Positions 7,096 through 15,577 are shown, counted from the stretch's first letter. The stretch is DNA of 64,000 nucleotides from an uncultured Pelagibacteraceae bacterium (GCA_902612325.1 CACMDB010000003.1:124001-188000); one strand, 5' to 3'. The notes: a model not told the origin generated them from the sequence alone. Program-made: numbers and translations.

Positions 7096-8136
7096 ATGAT
7101 AAAAGTTGGGGAGCACATTATTTTAGATATTATTGGTACCGATAAAGAATATGATCCATCGGTTTATGAAAGAGTTATCAAAGAGATTGCTAAAGCAGCT
7201 AAAGTTACAATCTTAAATATATCAAAATATAAGTTTGAACCGCAGGGCTTTACAATTCTTGCATTGTTAGCTGAAAGTCATATCAGTTTTCATACATTTC
7301 CTGAAAAAGGAATTATAAGTTTTGACTTCTTTACTTGTGGAAAAATCAGTCCCTCAGTAGCAATTGATATTGTTAAAAAAGAATTTAAGCACAAAAGAAT
7401 TGTCAAAAAAGAGTTTAATAGAGATACGAGATCTCTATATCACGATATTTACAGCTCACCCGGTTTACAAAAATCATATGTTGTAAATGAAGTTTTGGAA
7501 GATTTTAAATCAAAGGTGGGTCAACACATCGAAATTTTAGAGTTAGAGCAATTTGGAAAATCATTGTTTATTGATGGTGAAATTCAAGTAGCTGAGTCTG
7601 ATGAACATTTGTATAGCTCAACATTTGTGGGTGCGGGTTTAAAGTTAAATAAAAATAATGAAAGAGCTGCAATCATTGGTGGTGGCGATGGGGGTGTTGC
7701 CAGAGAATGCATATCCAAAAAATTTAATTTTATTGATTGGTATGAGCTTGATCCTGAGGTAGTTGAAGTTTGTAATAAACATTTAGGCGACATTGGAAAA
7801 AGAGCTACAGAGAAAAATTCAGTTAAATGTGTTTGGGGAGATGCGTTTCATAGTATTAAATCAGTAAAAGATGATACATACGATCATATCTTTGTAGATT
7901 TAAATGACGATCAGTTTTGTATAGATTTGGCTGCAAAAAATATGGACTCATTAGTAAGAATATTAAAACCAAAGGGTGTGATCACAGCACAAGTTGGCAG
8001 CCAAGATAAAAAACCTCTTCAAGTTGAAAATTGGATGAATGTTTTTCATCATCATTTTGGAAATACCAAATTATCTAGGGTTTATGTACCAAGTTTTGAT
8101 TGTTCTTGGAATTTCTCGTCTTCAATAAATCATTAG
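7096..8136 (+). CDS. Fused S-adenosylmethionine decarboxylase / spermidine synthase
   Basis: Two enzymes in one 346-residue chain. Residues 1-112 are a pyruvoyl AdoMet decarboxylase of the SpeH type: the self-cleavage site is Glu60-Ser61 in ESHISFHTFPE, with His66 and Cys81 as the partner catalytic residues. Residues about 113-346 are an aminopropyltransferase (SpeE) with GGGDGG at 195-200 and YELDPEVVEVC. The usual DSSDP-type catalytic stretch reads DLNDDQ, so the Asp is kept but the surroundings diverge. Product chemistry: decarboxylated AdoMet plus a diamine gives a polyamine and MTA, the substrate of mtnP three genes upstream. One base separates it from the aldolase. Diamine specificity is not readable. 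Confidence 0.88.
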   Translation: MIKVGEHIILDIIGTDKEYDPSVYERVIKEIAKAAKVTILNISKYKFEPQGFTILALLAESHISFHTFPEKGIISFDFFTCGKISPSVAIDIVKKEFKHKRIVKKEFNRDTRSLYHDIYSSPGLQKSYVVNEVLEDFKSKVGQHIEILELEQFGKSLFIDGEIQVAESDEHLYSSTFVGAGLKLNKNNERAAIIGGGDGGVARECISKKFNFIDWYELDPEVVEVCNKHLGDIGKRATEKNSVKCVWGDAFHSIKSVKDDTYDHIFVDLNDDQFCIDLAAKNMDSLVRILKPKGVITAQVGSQDKKPLQVENWMNVFHHHFGNTKLSRVYVPSFDCSWNFSSSINH

Positions 8137-8193
8137 TTTTTTCTTTTTAAAGTCTCTGATTTGTGAAATAATATTTTTTTATTAAAGGAGAGA

Positions 8194-9024
8194 ATGATGA
8201 ATATATTTAAAAAAACTATTTTTTCAGTTTTGTTTTCATTGTTAATTATTGGAAACGTTAATGCTGATAAAATTAAAATTGGAACAGAAGGCGCTTATCC
8301 TCCATGGAATTCTAAAGATGCATCAGGTAAATTAATCGGATTTGAAGTCGAATTAGCTTACACACTTTGCAGATATATTGGACAACAATGTGAGATAGTT
8401 GAACAAGATTGGGATGGAATGATACCAGCTTTAATTATGAGAAAATTTGATGCAATTATGGCAGGTATGTCTATCACTGCTGAAAGACAGAAAGCTATTA
8501 GTTTTTCTCAAGGTTATGCAGATGAAGTTGCATCTTTAGCAGTTATGAAAGGTTCTGACCTTGAAGGTATGGATACTCCAGAGGGGATCAATCTTACTTT
8601 AGGTGGTTCAGGTGTTAAAAAAACTTTAAAAACTTTAACCGGTGCACTTGCTGGTAAAACTGTTTGTACACAAACGGCAACCATTCACCAAAACTTTTTA
8701 GAATCTGGTGATGTTGGAAAAATAAATCTAAGAACTTACAAAACTCAAGATGAAGTTAACTTAGACTTAGCATCAGGAAGATGTGATGTTGCATTAGCAG
8801 CTGCAGTTGCTTTTACAGATTATGCTGAAAAATCTGGTAAACCAGTTGTTCTTGTAGGTCCAACTTTTTCAGGTGGAGCATTTGGTAATGGTGTTGGAGT
8901 TGGAATCAGAAAAGACGACACTGAATTATTAAAAGCATTTAACAAAGCAATCGAGAAGGCTAGAAAAAACGGAGACATTAGTAGAATAGCTACTAAATGG
9001 TTTGGTTTTGATGCCTCTATGTAA
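8194..9024 (+). CDS. ABC transporter binding protein, opine/basic amino-acid type
   Basis: This 276-residue family 3 periplasmic binding protein has a signal peptide over about residues 1-24 (KK, hydrophobic core, VNA cleavage). The mature part begins KIKIGTEGAYPPWN and carries FDAIMAGMSITAERQ, the usual SBP_bac_3 signatures for amino-acid or opine ligands. A strong AGGAG at 8186-8190 precedes two adjacent ATGs; the second (8197) has the better spacing. The permease genes follow after a 12-bp hairpin. With SpeH/SpeE just upstream, arginine/ornithine-like ligands are plausible but unproven. Confidence 0.88.
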   Translation: MMNIFKKTIFSVLFSLLIIGNVNADKIKIGTEGAYPPWNSKDASGKLIGFEVELAYTLCRYIGQQCEIVEQDWDGMIPALIMRKFDAIMAGMSITAERQKAISFSQGYADEVASLAVMKGSDLEGMDTPEGINLTLGGSGVKKTLKTLTGALAGKTVCTQTATIHQNFLESGDVGKINLRTYKTQDEVNLDLASGRCDVALAAAVAFTDYAEKSGKPVVLVGPTFSGGAFGNGVGVGIRKDDTELLKAFNKAIEKARKNGDISRIATKWFGFDASM

Positions 9025-9036
9025 TTAATTTTAGAT

Positions 9037-9063
9037 TTGGCGACTATAATGTATAGTCGCCAA
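9037..9063 (+). promoter_or_regulatory. 12-bp perfect hairpin between binding-protein and permease genes
   Basis: TTGGCGACTATA (9037-9048) pairs fully with 9052-9063 across a three-base loop. It begins 12 bases after the binding-protein stop and ends 5 bases before the permease ATG at 9069, leaving no room for a separate Shine-Dalgarno. There is no T-run, so it looks like an mRNA 3'-end stabiliser or translation block rather than a plain terminator. Confidence 0.75.
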
Positions 9064-9068
9064 TCTAT

Positions 9069-9761
9069 ATGGAACTTCTAGCATTCGGAGATACGGGTTG
9101 GGGTGATGAATTATTTTACGCAACCCTGATGACAATAGCTGTTTCAATAACAGCAATGTTTATAGGTTTTCTTTTTGCGTTAATCTTTACCCCATTAAAA
9201 TTATCTAAAAATAAGTTTTTAAATTTCATAGCCAATTCTTACACAACTATAATAAGAGGTGTTCCAGAATTATTAGTAATTTATCTTTTCTTTTTTGGTG
9301 GAACTGGTGCAGTTATGTTTGTTGCATCAATATTTGGTTATAATGAGTATATTGAAATAAATGCATTTATCACAGGTGCATTTGCAATTGGAATAATTTC
9401 TGGTGCCTATTCAACTGAAGTTTTTAGGGGAGCAATTCAATCAATTGACAAAGGTCAGTTCGAAGCTGCCAATGTTTTAGGTTTAAATAAATTTGGAAAA
9501 TTTTTTAAGATTATTTTACCTCAAACATTAAGATTAGCTATTCCAAATCTAAGTAATGTTTGGCAGATAACTCTTAAAGACACTTCTCTTATTTCAGTTA
9601 CAGGTTTAGTTGAAATCATGAGACAATCTTATATTGCTGCTGGATCAACGAGAGATCCATTATTCTTTTATTCATTTGCTGCAGTTTTGTATTTACTGCT
9701 TACTTTTGTGAGTATGAAATTAATTAACAGATTAGAAGTTAAATATAGTAGGGGGTACTAA
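9069..9761 (+). CDS. ABC transporter permease (HisQ/OccQ-like)
   Basis: This 230-residue inner-membrane subunit has about five hydrophobic segments. The N-terminal FGDTGWGDEL stretch resembles octopine/nopaline-type Q permeases. The EAA loop that docks the ATPase is EAANVLGLNKFGKFFKIILP. It shares a single base with the next permease (TAATG), so the two are coupled. The start is directly downstream of the hairpin at 9037-9063. No ATPase gene is in the window, so the system must borrow one from elsewhere. Confidence 0.88.
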   Translation: MELLAFGDTGWGDELFYATLMTIAVSITAMFIGFLFALIFTPLKLSKNKFLNFIANSYTTIIRGVPELLVIYLFFFGGTGAVMFVASIFGYNEYIEINAFITGAFAIGIISGAYSTEVFRGAIQSIDKGQFEAANVLGLNKFGKFFKIILPQTLRLAIPNLSNVWQITLKDTSLISVTGLVEIMRQSYIAAGSTRDPLFFYSFAAVLYLLLTFVSMKLINRLEVKYSRGY

Positions 9762-10435
9762 TGGATCTTGAATTAATGATTAATAGTCTCCCGAAGTTAC
9801 TAAATGCTGCTGTAATAACTTTAAAACTTCTTTCAGTTTCTTTAATAATTGGATTATTCATTGGCTTATTTTTTGCAATTCTAAGATTAAATAAAAATAT
9901 ATTTATCAATAGATTTGCTTATGGATATTCTTATGTTTTTAGAGGTACACCACTTTTAGTACAGATATTCATTATTTATTTTGGATTAGGTCAGATTGAA
10001 TACTTAAGATCGACAGTTTTATGGGTAATTTTAAAAGAACCATATTGGTGTGCAATAATTGCTTTTGCTCTAAACACGGGTGCTTACACTTCAGAGATAT
10101 TGAGATCAGCATTTCAAACCATTAAACCTGGAATAATAGAAGCAGGTAAAAGTTTAGGTATCTCAAATAAAGTAATCTTTTATAAAATTCAAATTCCTAT
10201 TGCTATTAGACAATCTTTACCAGCTTATGGAAATGAAATTATCCTAATGATGAAAGGAACTTCTTTAGCAAGTACTGTCACTATAATGGACCTTACAGGA
10301 GTTGCAAAATATATAATTTCAACAACTTTTAAACCAATTGAGGTATTTATTGTTGCTGGTGGTATTTATCTATTTATGACCTTTATAATTCATAATGTGA
10401 TTAAGTTTTTAGAAAAGAAATACAGCTTTAATTAA
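9761..10435 (+). CDS. ABC transporter permease (HisM/OccM-like)
   Basis: This 224-residue second membrane subunit pairs with the preceding permease. The EAA loop reads EAGKSLGISNKVIFYKIQIP, and five hydrophobic helices are apparent. Together with the binding protein it forms an amino-acid/opine importer. It ends 4 bp inside the convergent M24 hydrolase gene. The expected ATP-binding subunit is absent from both sides. Confidence 0.88.
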   Translation: MDLELMINSLPKLLNAAVITLKLLSVSLIIGLFIGLFFAILRLNKNIFINRFAYGYSYVFRGTPLLVQIFIIYFGLGQIEYLRSTVLWVILKEPYWCAIIAFALNTGAYTSEILRSAFQTIKPGIIEAGKSLGISNKVIFYKIQIPIAIRQSLPAYGNEIILMMKGTSLASTVTIMDLTGVAKYIISTTFKPIEVFIVAGGIYLFMTFIIHNVIKFLEKKYSFN

Positions 10436-11583
10436 AGCACAACCAAATCAATTTTTTGTTTACCAAGTCTTTCGTTACCTTGTTCAGTGACTAAATAAGT
10501 TTCACCTAAGTTCATTGCTAATTGATTATCTGAGTCCATTAATATCATATGCATAAAAAAAACATTTCCAGGCTCAATAACGTATGGATTCCCTGTGTAT
10601 AGCATTGGCCAATCCATCCAATTTGGAGCAAAAGTAGTACCTAAAGAATAACCACATGCATTCATTCTTGCTTTATTAAAACCAAGATCATCAAAAGTTT
10701 TTGCGTGAATATCAAAAACTTCTCCAATTTTATTTCCAGGTTTTAATTTATTTTCGCAATTCTTTAACGCTTCAACACACGCCTCATGCATTATATGATG
10801 CTTAGGATCTGCTTTACCTATAGGAATTGTTCTAAACATTGCTGAATGGTAATGTCTATAAGCACCAGCCCATTCTATAGTTAATTGATCTTGATCATTT
10901 AAAGTTTGTTTTTCTGATTGATAACGGCAAAGAAGAGCATTTTTTCCTGAACCAATAATAAATTCATTTGCAGGATAATCTCCACCTCCTTCAAATATAA
11001 CTTTATTCATTTCAGCTAAAATTTTAGACTCATTCACACCCGCTTTGGCATATTTCCAAACTTCATCCAAAGCTTGATCAGCCAGTTCTGCAGCTTTTTT
11101 TACATAAACTATTTCTTCTTTGGATTTCACTACTCTTAACTTTGTTATTAAGTCTGATTTATCTTCAACAAAACAATAATTCTCTAAAGACTTATTGAGC
11201 TTCAATGTATTTTTTCCAGTCAATCCATAAGCCTCATATTCAATTCCTAATTTTTTTCCTTTAAGATTTAGCTCATCCAAAATAACTTTAAGATCATCGG
11301 TTGGGTTCGATCCATCTTTATCAACCCAAATTCTTATATCTTTAATATTGGATGTATTTTGTGCCTGTCTTAAATCTGGAGCTCTAGTCAGTAATATTGT
11401 GTTTCCTTTTTTATCTAAAATTAATGTTTGAAAAAAAACATATCCAAATGTGTCATAACCAGTTAACCAATACATAGACTCTTGTCTAAACATTAATAAA
11501 GCATCAATGTTTTGATCTTTCATAGAGTCTAAAACTTTCGATTTTCTAACCCTAAATTCCTCTTTTGAAAAATGAAGTCCCAT
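10432..11583 (-). CDS. M24-fold hydrolase lacking metal ligands (creatinase/ectoine-hydrolase-like)
   Basis: This 383-residue 'pita-bread' protein has an N-terminal creatinase domain (about 1-145) and a C-terminal M24 domain. The five canonical metal ligands Asp, Asp, His, Glu, Glu read Glu237, Ala248, Tyr312, His/Met345 and Glu361, so a dinuclear metal site is essentially gone. Family members with this loss (creatinase, ectoine hydrolase DoeA/EutD) act as metal-independent C-N hydrolases on small cytoplasmic compounds rather than as Xaa-Pro peptidases. It sits convergent to the ABC importer, whose ligand could be its substrate. The specific reaction is not settled. Confidence 0.75.
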   Translation of the reverse strand: MGLHFSKEEFRVRKSKVLDSMKDQNIDALLMFRQESMYWLTGYDTFGYVFFQTLILDKKGNTILLTRAPDLRQAQNTSNIKDIRIWVDKDGSNPTDDLKVILDELNLKGKKLGIEYEAYGLTGKNTLKLNKSLENYCFVEDKSDLITKLRVVKSKEEIVYVKKAAELADQALDEVWKYAKAGVNESKILAEMNKVIFEGGGDYPANEFIIGSGKNALLCRYQSEKQTLNDQDQLTIEWAGAYRHYHSAMFRTIPIGKADPKHHIMHEACVEALKNCENKLKPGNKIGEVFDIHAKTFDDLGFNKARMNACGYSLGTTFAPNWMDWPMLYTGNPYVIEPGNVFFMHMILMDSDNQLAMNLGETYLVTEQGNERLGKQKIDLVVL

Positions 11584-11590
11584 TAATGAT

Positions 11591-11980
11591 TTAATAACTG
11601 GTGTATTCTTTTATTTCTTTGATAGTTGATCCAGTGTGATTGTTAATCTCTAATTTAATTTTTGCCCGATCATCATTTAGAAAATGAACATCTCTTGAAA
11701 GCTTAATAAATTTTTCCCCGAAATCCTTTTCTTTCTCACATTGTCTTTTATCATCCTCGATAACCCAAAGTTTTGAGTTAATTTCTTTAAGAGATTGGTA
11801 AAGATTATTCAACTTTTCATCAGATTTGATATTTTCATCTAACTGATTTTTAAGAATAGAGTGTTCGTTATTAATGAATTTTAATTTTTCAGCATCTTTT
11901 ATCTTTTCTTTTTTAATCTCTAAAATTGAAATTTTATCTAAAAGTTCTCCAACTGAAACTTCCACTATAATTTTATTCAT
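11591..11980 (-). CDS. DUF6165-like small protein
   Basis: A 129-residue, mostly helical, charged protein opens with IIVEVSVGELLDKISILEIKK, which I recall as the signature of the DUF6165 family; no biochemical role is known to me. It contains heptad-like Leu/Ile spacing at about 15-80, so a coiled coil is likely. It is divergent from the GT9 gene with 32 bp between starts and 7 bp upstream of the M24 hydrolase gene. The association with a heptosyltransferase-type gene suggests an envelope-sugar link. Confidence 0.65.
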   Translation of the reverse strand: MNKIIVEVSVGELLDKISILEIKKEKIKDAEKLKFINNEHSILKNQLDENIKSDEKLNNLYQSLKEINSKLWVIEDDKRQCEKEKDFGEKFIKLSRDVHFLNDDRAKIKLEINNHTGSTIKEIKEYTSY

Positions 11981-12012
11981 AAAATTTAATACTATGTTAT
12001 CTTGTTATAAAT

Positions 12013-12954
12013 ATGTCTAATATACTAATTATCAAACACGGATCTTTAGGAGATATATCTCAAGCTAGTGGTGCTATTCAAGACATATCTGAAAATCATA
12101 AAAATGATCAAATTCATCTTCTTACTACAAAACCATTTATTGATTTATTCAAAAAAAATCCATTTATTCATAATGTTATTTTAGACAAAAGACTACCAAG
12201 ATTAAATTTAATATATTTATATTTTTTAATGCGTGAAATTAAAAAGTATAATTTTTCAAAAGTTTTTGACTTGCAAAATTCTTCTAGAACTAACTTTTAT
12301 AAAAATATTCTTTTTCCAATAGCAGGCAAGGAAATATGGTCAAGTTCAACAACAACTTTACCAGAAGGAAAAAACAAAAGCGAATTTGATAAAAATTCGG
12401 TTCTCGAAAGATTTGAATATCAATTGAAAGATTCTGGTTTAAATACATTGAATACGTTAAGACCAGACTTCAATTGGGCTGCTACAGACATTAGTGAAAT
12501 TAGAAATTTTTATAAAATAACAAAATATATTTTATTATTTCCTTTCTGTTCACCTCATTTAACAATTAAAAAATGGCCTTATTACAACAAACTTATTGAT
12601 TTAATATCGAGTAAGTATGGTGAAGAATATAAAGTTATCACAGCTCCTGGACCAACTGAAATCAGTGAAGCAAAAAATATTAATGCATTAGCTTTACTGG
12701 ATAATGGAAGAGCGCTAGATATTTCTCAGCTTACTGCCCTGATAAAAGATAGTTCATTTGTTGTTGCAAATGATACTGGTCCTGCGCACATAGCTGCTCA
12801 TGTAGGAGCCAAAGGTCTTACATTATTCGGCAAACATACAACAGCTTACAAAGTAAGTATTGAAAGAGAAAATTTTAAACCAATTGAAGTTACGGATCTA
12901 AAAAACTTAAGTGCTGAAAGAGTTTTTGAAAGATTATCTAATTCTTTAACCTAG
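12013..12954 (+). CDS. Family 9 glycosyltransferase (heptosyltransferase-like)
   Basis: This 313-residue GT-B fold enzyme is of the ADP-heptose:LPS heptosyltransferase class. Seen: the N-terminal IIKHGSLGDISQASGA donor/acceptor loop, FPFCSPHLTIKKWP at the domain junction, and the family signature ANDTGPAHIAAHVGAKGLTLFG near the C-terminus. It would add a sugar to lipid A-core or a related envelope glycan at the cytoplasmic face. It overlaps the convergent AbrB-like gene by 17 bp. Donor identity is uncertain. Confidence 0.85.
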   Translation: MSNILIIKHGSLGDISQASGAIQDISENHKNDQIHLLTTKPFIDLFKKNPFIHNVILDKRLPRLNLIYLYFLMREIKKYNFSKVFDLQNSSRTNFYKNILFPIAGKEIWSSSTTTLPEGKNKSEFDKNSVLERFEYQLKDSGLNTLNTLRPDFNWAATDISEIRNFYKITKYILLFPFCSPHLTIKKWPYYNKLIDLISSKYGEEYKVITAPGPTEISEAKNINALALLDNGRALDISQLTALIKDSSFVVANDTGPAHIAAHVGAKGLTLFGKHTTAYKVSIERENFKPIEVTDLKNLSAERVFERLSNSLT

Positions 12955-14017
12955 TTTTTCCAATTATTCTTAAAATCACTGGCACAACAAAGAGTATAAA
13001 TAACAATCTTATAATATGATGAAAAGCAACAAAATCTGGCTCAAGGTCAAAAGCAATCGCTATTACTGCCACCTCATAAATACCTCCAGGGCAAAAGGAT
13101 AGGATCAGTGATAAAATATTATTATCTACAAAAAATGTTGCAACGTATGCTGCAATCAGACCTAATAAAACTAAAAGTATGGTTGCAACTAATCCATGAA
13201 AAGAGTTATTTGCCACTTCTTTAAATGTTTTATTTGCAAACCTACACCCAACAGATGCTCCCAAAATTAATAAACAAAAATTTATTGATGCATCAGGTAA
13301 TTTGTATGACGCGATGTCAGATATTTGCAAAACTCCACTTGCAACTAGTGTTCCAGATAAGAGTGCAGCTGGAACTTTAAATTTATCAAAAAAAAATATG
13401 AACATTAACGAAACAATAATTAATATAATTAATTCCCAATGGTTTTGAGACATGTAATCAAATTTTTCTAATTCTAAAGCTTCAGCTGGGTAAAGACTAA
13501 CTATTATAAAAGGGAATAAAGTTATTATAATTATTAATCGAATTAAATGAGCTGTAGCTACTTGAGATAAATCTGATTTTTCATACTCTGCTAAAATCAT
13601 TAATGGTCCTAAAGCACCTGGGGCTGCAGAAAATATAGATGTTTTTTCTTTGTAATCAGAAAATTTTTGTAAATATTTAGAAACAATTAGAATGCTAATA
13701 ACAATATAAAAAAACATTATAATTGTGGTCCAAATCCAATTAACCATCTGATTAAGTAAATTTTGATCAATATAGTTTCCAATATGTAATCCTAAAATAA
13801 TTAAGATTGAGCTAAGGGCTAATCTTGGCATTATTACTTGAAAACCTTTTAGGGCAATCAAAGAGGTTGCTATCATCGGACCAATCATCCACGCAAGTGG
13901 GACCTTAAAAAAGTCAGCGAAAATCGCACTAGGAATAGAGATCACAATAACTAATAAAAATTTTTTTGATAATAATTGCCCAAAACTTTCTCGGTTAAAG
14001 GGAATCACGTTCTGCAT
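12938..14017 (-). CDS. AbrB family membrane protein
   Basis: This 359-residue polytopic protein has about ten hydrophobic segments and an internal duplication. Both halves carry similar PAAL/PLAW...G-type segments (KVPLAWMIGPMIAT near the start, KVPAALLSGTLVASG in the middle), as expected for the AbrB duplication family. C-terminal CPGGIYEVAVIAIAFDLEPDFVAFHHIIR is typical. The transported substrate is unknown. It is divergent from the tctC gene, a placement I read as possible functional association with TTT uptake. Confidence 0.8.
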   Translation of the reverse strand: MQNVIPFNRESFGQLLSKKFLLVIVISIPSAIFADFFKVPLAWMIGPMIATSLIALKGFQVIMPRLALSSILIILGLHIGNYIDQNLLNQMVNWIWTTIIMFFYIVISILIVSKYLQKFSDYKEKTSIFSAAPGALGPLMILAEYEKSDLSQVATAHLIRLIIIITLFPFIIVSLYPAEALELEKFDYMSQNHWELIILIIVSLMFIFFFDKFKVPAALLSGTLVASGVLQISDIASYKLPDASINFCLLILGASVGCRFANKTFKEVANNSFHGLVATILLVLLGLIAAYVATFFVDNNILSLILSFCPGGIYEVAVIAIAFDLEPDFVAFHHIIRLLFILFVVPVILRIIGKTRLKN

Positions 14018-14035
14018 GTGCTCTATCTTTGGTTG

Positions 14036-14064
14036 TTGACTAGATTACTAAAAGTATGTTTAAT
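14036..14064 (+). promoter_or_regulatory. Promoter of the tctCBA operon
   Basis: TTGACT (14036-14041) and TTTAAT (14059-14064) are separated by 17 bp, with a GAGAGGA ribosome site just before the tctC ATG. The same two hexamers with the same spacing occur upstream of the TRAP operon at 24396-24424. Confidence 0.6.
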
Positions 14065-14097
14065 CTATGTAATTAACTATAACAACGAGAGGAAATA

Positions 14098-15078
14098 ATG
14101 AAACTAATTAAATCTTTTTTTTCAGTTTTATTCTCTGCCGCTCTTTTATTATCAACAACTACAGTCAACTCAATTGCAATTGAAAAACTACACTTTGTAA
14201 TTGGTGGTGGTGCTGGTGGTGGTTGGGATGGAACTGCTAGAGGTACTGGAGAAGCTTTGACAAAAGCTGGATTTTTAAAAAGCGCATCATTTGAAAATAT
14301 GTCAGGTGGTGGTGGTGGAAAAGCTCTTGCTTACATGATTAATACTAAGCCAGAAAATACAATCTTAGTTCAATCAACACCACTAGTTTTGAGATCAATT
14401 ACAAGACACAAAGGTTATGTCAGTGGAAGTGGAACTTTATCTTATAAAGATGTTGTGCCAATTGCTGGAGTAATTGGTGACTATGGTGCAATTGCAGTTG
14501 CAAAAGACTCACCTTTCAAAAACTTTAAAGATGTTGTTGATGCATATAAAGCAAACCCTAGTTCAATAAAAATGGCTGGTGGTTCTGTTAGAGGGAGTAT
14601 GGACCATTTAATTGGTGCTTTAGCATTTCAAGCTGCTGGTGCAGATCCAAATGCTGTAGCTTATATTCCTTATGATGCAGGTGGAAAAGCATTAGCTGGA
14701 CTTTTATCTGGAGAAACTCAAATTATATCTACAGGTTTAGGTGAATTAATGGGAGCAAGAGACCAAGTAAGAATCATTGGTATAACTGCGCCTGATAGAG
14801 TTGGCGATGCACCTGATGCACCTACACTTAAAGAACAAGGATATGATGTACAATTCGTAAACTGGAGAGGATTTTTTGGCCCTCCAGGCATGAGTAGCAA
14901 AGATAAAAAAGCTATTGCTAAAATGTTAGGCGATGTACAAAAAACTCCTGAATGGGAAGCTGTAAGAGCAAGAAATGCTTGGGTAAATATTTATAATCCA
15001 GACAAAAAGTTTGTTAAGTTTTTAAAAACTCAAACGAAAGAAATGACAGCTCTTATGAAGAAACTAGGAGTTATTTAA
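14098..15078 (+). CDS. tctC: Tripartite tricarboxylate transporter binding protein TctC
   Basis: This 326-residue periplasmic Bug-type receptor has a signal peptide at about 1-26. The mature protein opens with KLHFVIGGGAGGGWDGTARG, the Bug-family first loop, followed by PFKNFKDVVDAYKANP and VRIIGITAPDR. It delivers a carboxylate to TctA/TctB; the ligand class is broad and not readable here. It has a good GAGAGGA ribosome site, a clear promoter and a terminator-like hairpin right after it, suggesting high expression of this subunit alone. Confidence 0.9.
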   Translation: MKLIKSFFSVLFSAALLLSTTTVNSIAIEKLHFVIGGGAGGGWDGTARGTGEALTKAGFLKSASFENMSGGGGGKALAYMINTKPENTILVQSTPLVLRSITRHKGYVSGSGTLSYKDVVPIAGVIGDYGAIAVAKDSPFKNFKDVVDAYKANPSSIKMAGGSVRGSMDHLIGALAFQAAGADPNAVAYIPYDAGGKALAGLLSGETQIISTGLGELMGARDQVRIIGITAPDRVGDAPDAPTLKEQGYDVQFVNWRGFFGPPGMSSKDKKAIAKMLGDVQKTPEWEAVRARNAWVNIYNPDKKFVKFLKTQTKEMTALMKKLGVI

Positions 15079-15098
15079 TCCTCTGGATTAATTAATTT

Positions 15099-15148
15099 AA
15101 AGAGCAGTGAATATAAATACGACAAAAATTATATCACTGCTCTTTTTT
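15099..15148 (+). terminator. Terminator-like hairpin overlapping the tctB start
   Basis: AAAGAGCAGTGA (15099-15110) pairs perfectly with 15134-15145, and a T-run continues to 15148. The loop is 23 bases, partly able to extend the stem through a bulge. The GTG start of tctB (15107) lies inside the left arm, so termination and translation of tctB are mutually exclusive outcomes of this element. Confidence 0.7.
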
Positions 15149-15577
15149 ATTTTCTCAGCATTTTATTTATATACAGCTTATCAAATTCAGGTTTTTGCGT
15201 TCGATGAAAATGCACCATTTAATGCAAGAACTTTTCCAATTTATTTAGGATATGCTGGTTTATTTTTTTCTGGTTTAAAATTAATCTTACCAGATCCAGA
15301 TACTATAAAAGTTGAACATAGAACTTTAGAATACAAAAAAACGGCATTACTAATTGTAATTGCAATTATCTACGGGGCAACAATTTTAAAAGTGGGTTAC
15401 TTTTTAACTACATCTTTTTTTTTATTTGCCTCTTATTACTTTTTAGGTGAGAGAAGATGGGTTTTAATGTTTTTACTTTCTTTTCCATTTGTTGCTGGAT
15501 TTATGTATTTGCTTCACGGAGTTCTTGAAATTTATTTAAGGGATCCCTTTTTAAAATCTATTGGAGTGATGGGATGA
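15107..15577 (+). CDS. tctB: Tripartite tricarboxylate transporter small subunit TctB
   Basis: This 156-residue protein has four hydrophobic segments, the usual TctB size and topology. The start is GTG; no in-frame ATG precedes the first membrane helix, so GTG is the best choice. The start codon and first dozen codons are buried in the hairpin at 15099-15148. It overlaps tctA by 4 bp. Function: it accompanies TctA in sodium-driven carboxylate uptake. Confidence 0.85.
   Translation: MNINTTKIISLLFFIFSAFYLYTAYQIQVFAFDENAPFNARTFPIYLGYAGLFFSGLKLILPDPDTIKVEHRTLEYKKTALLIVIAIIYGATILKVGYFLTTSFFLFASYYFLGERRWVLMFLLSFPFVAGFMYLLHGVLEIYLRDPFLKSIGVMG

Noticed and set aside
10432-11583. Xaa-Pro aminopeptidase annotation
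   Set aside because: Four of five metal ligands needed for that activity are replaced.
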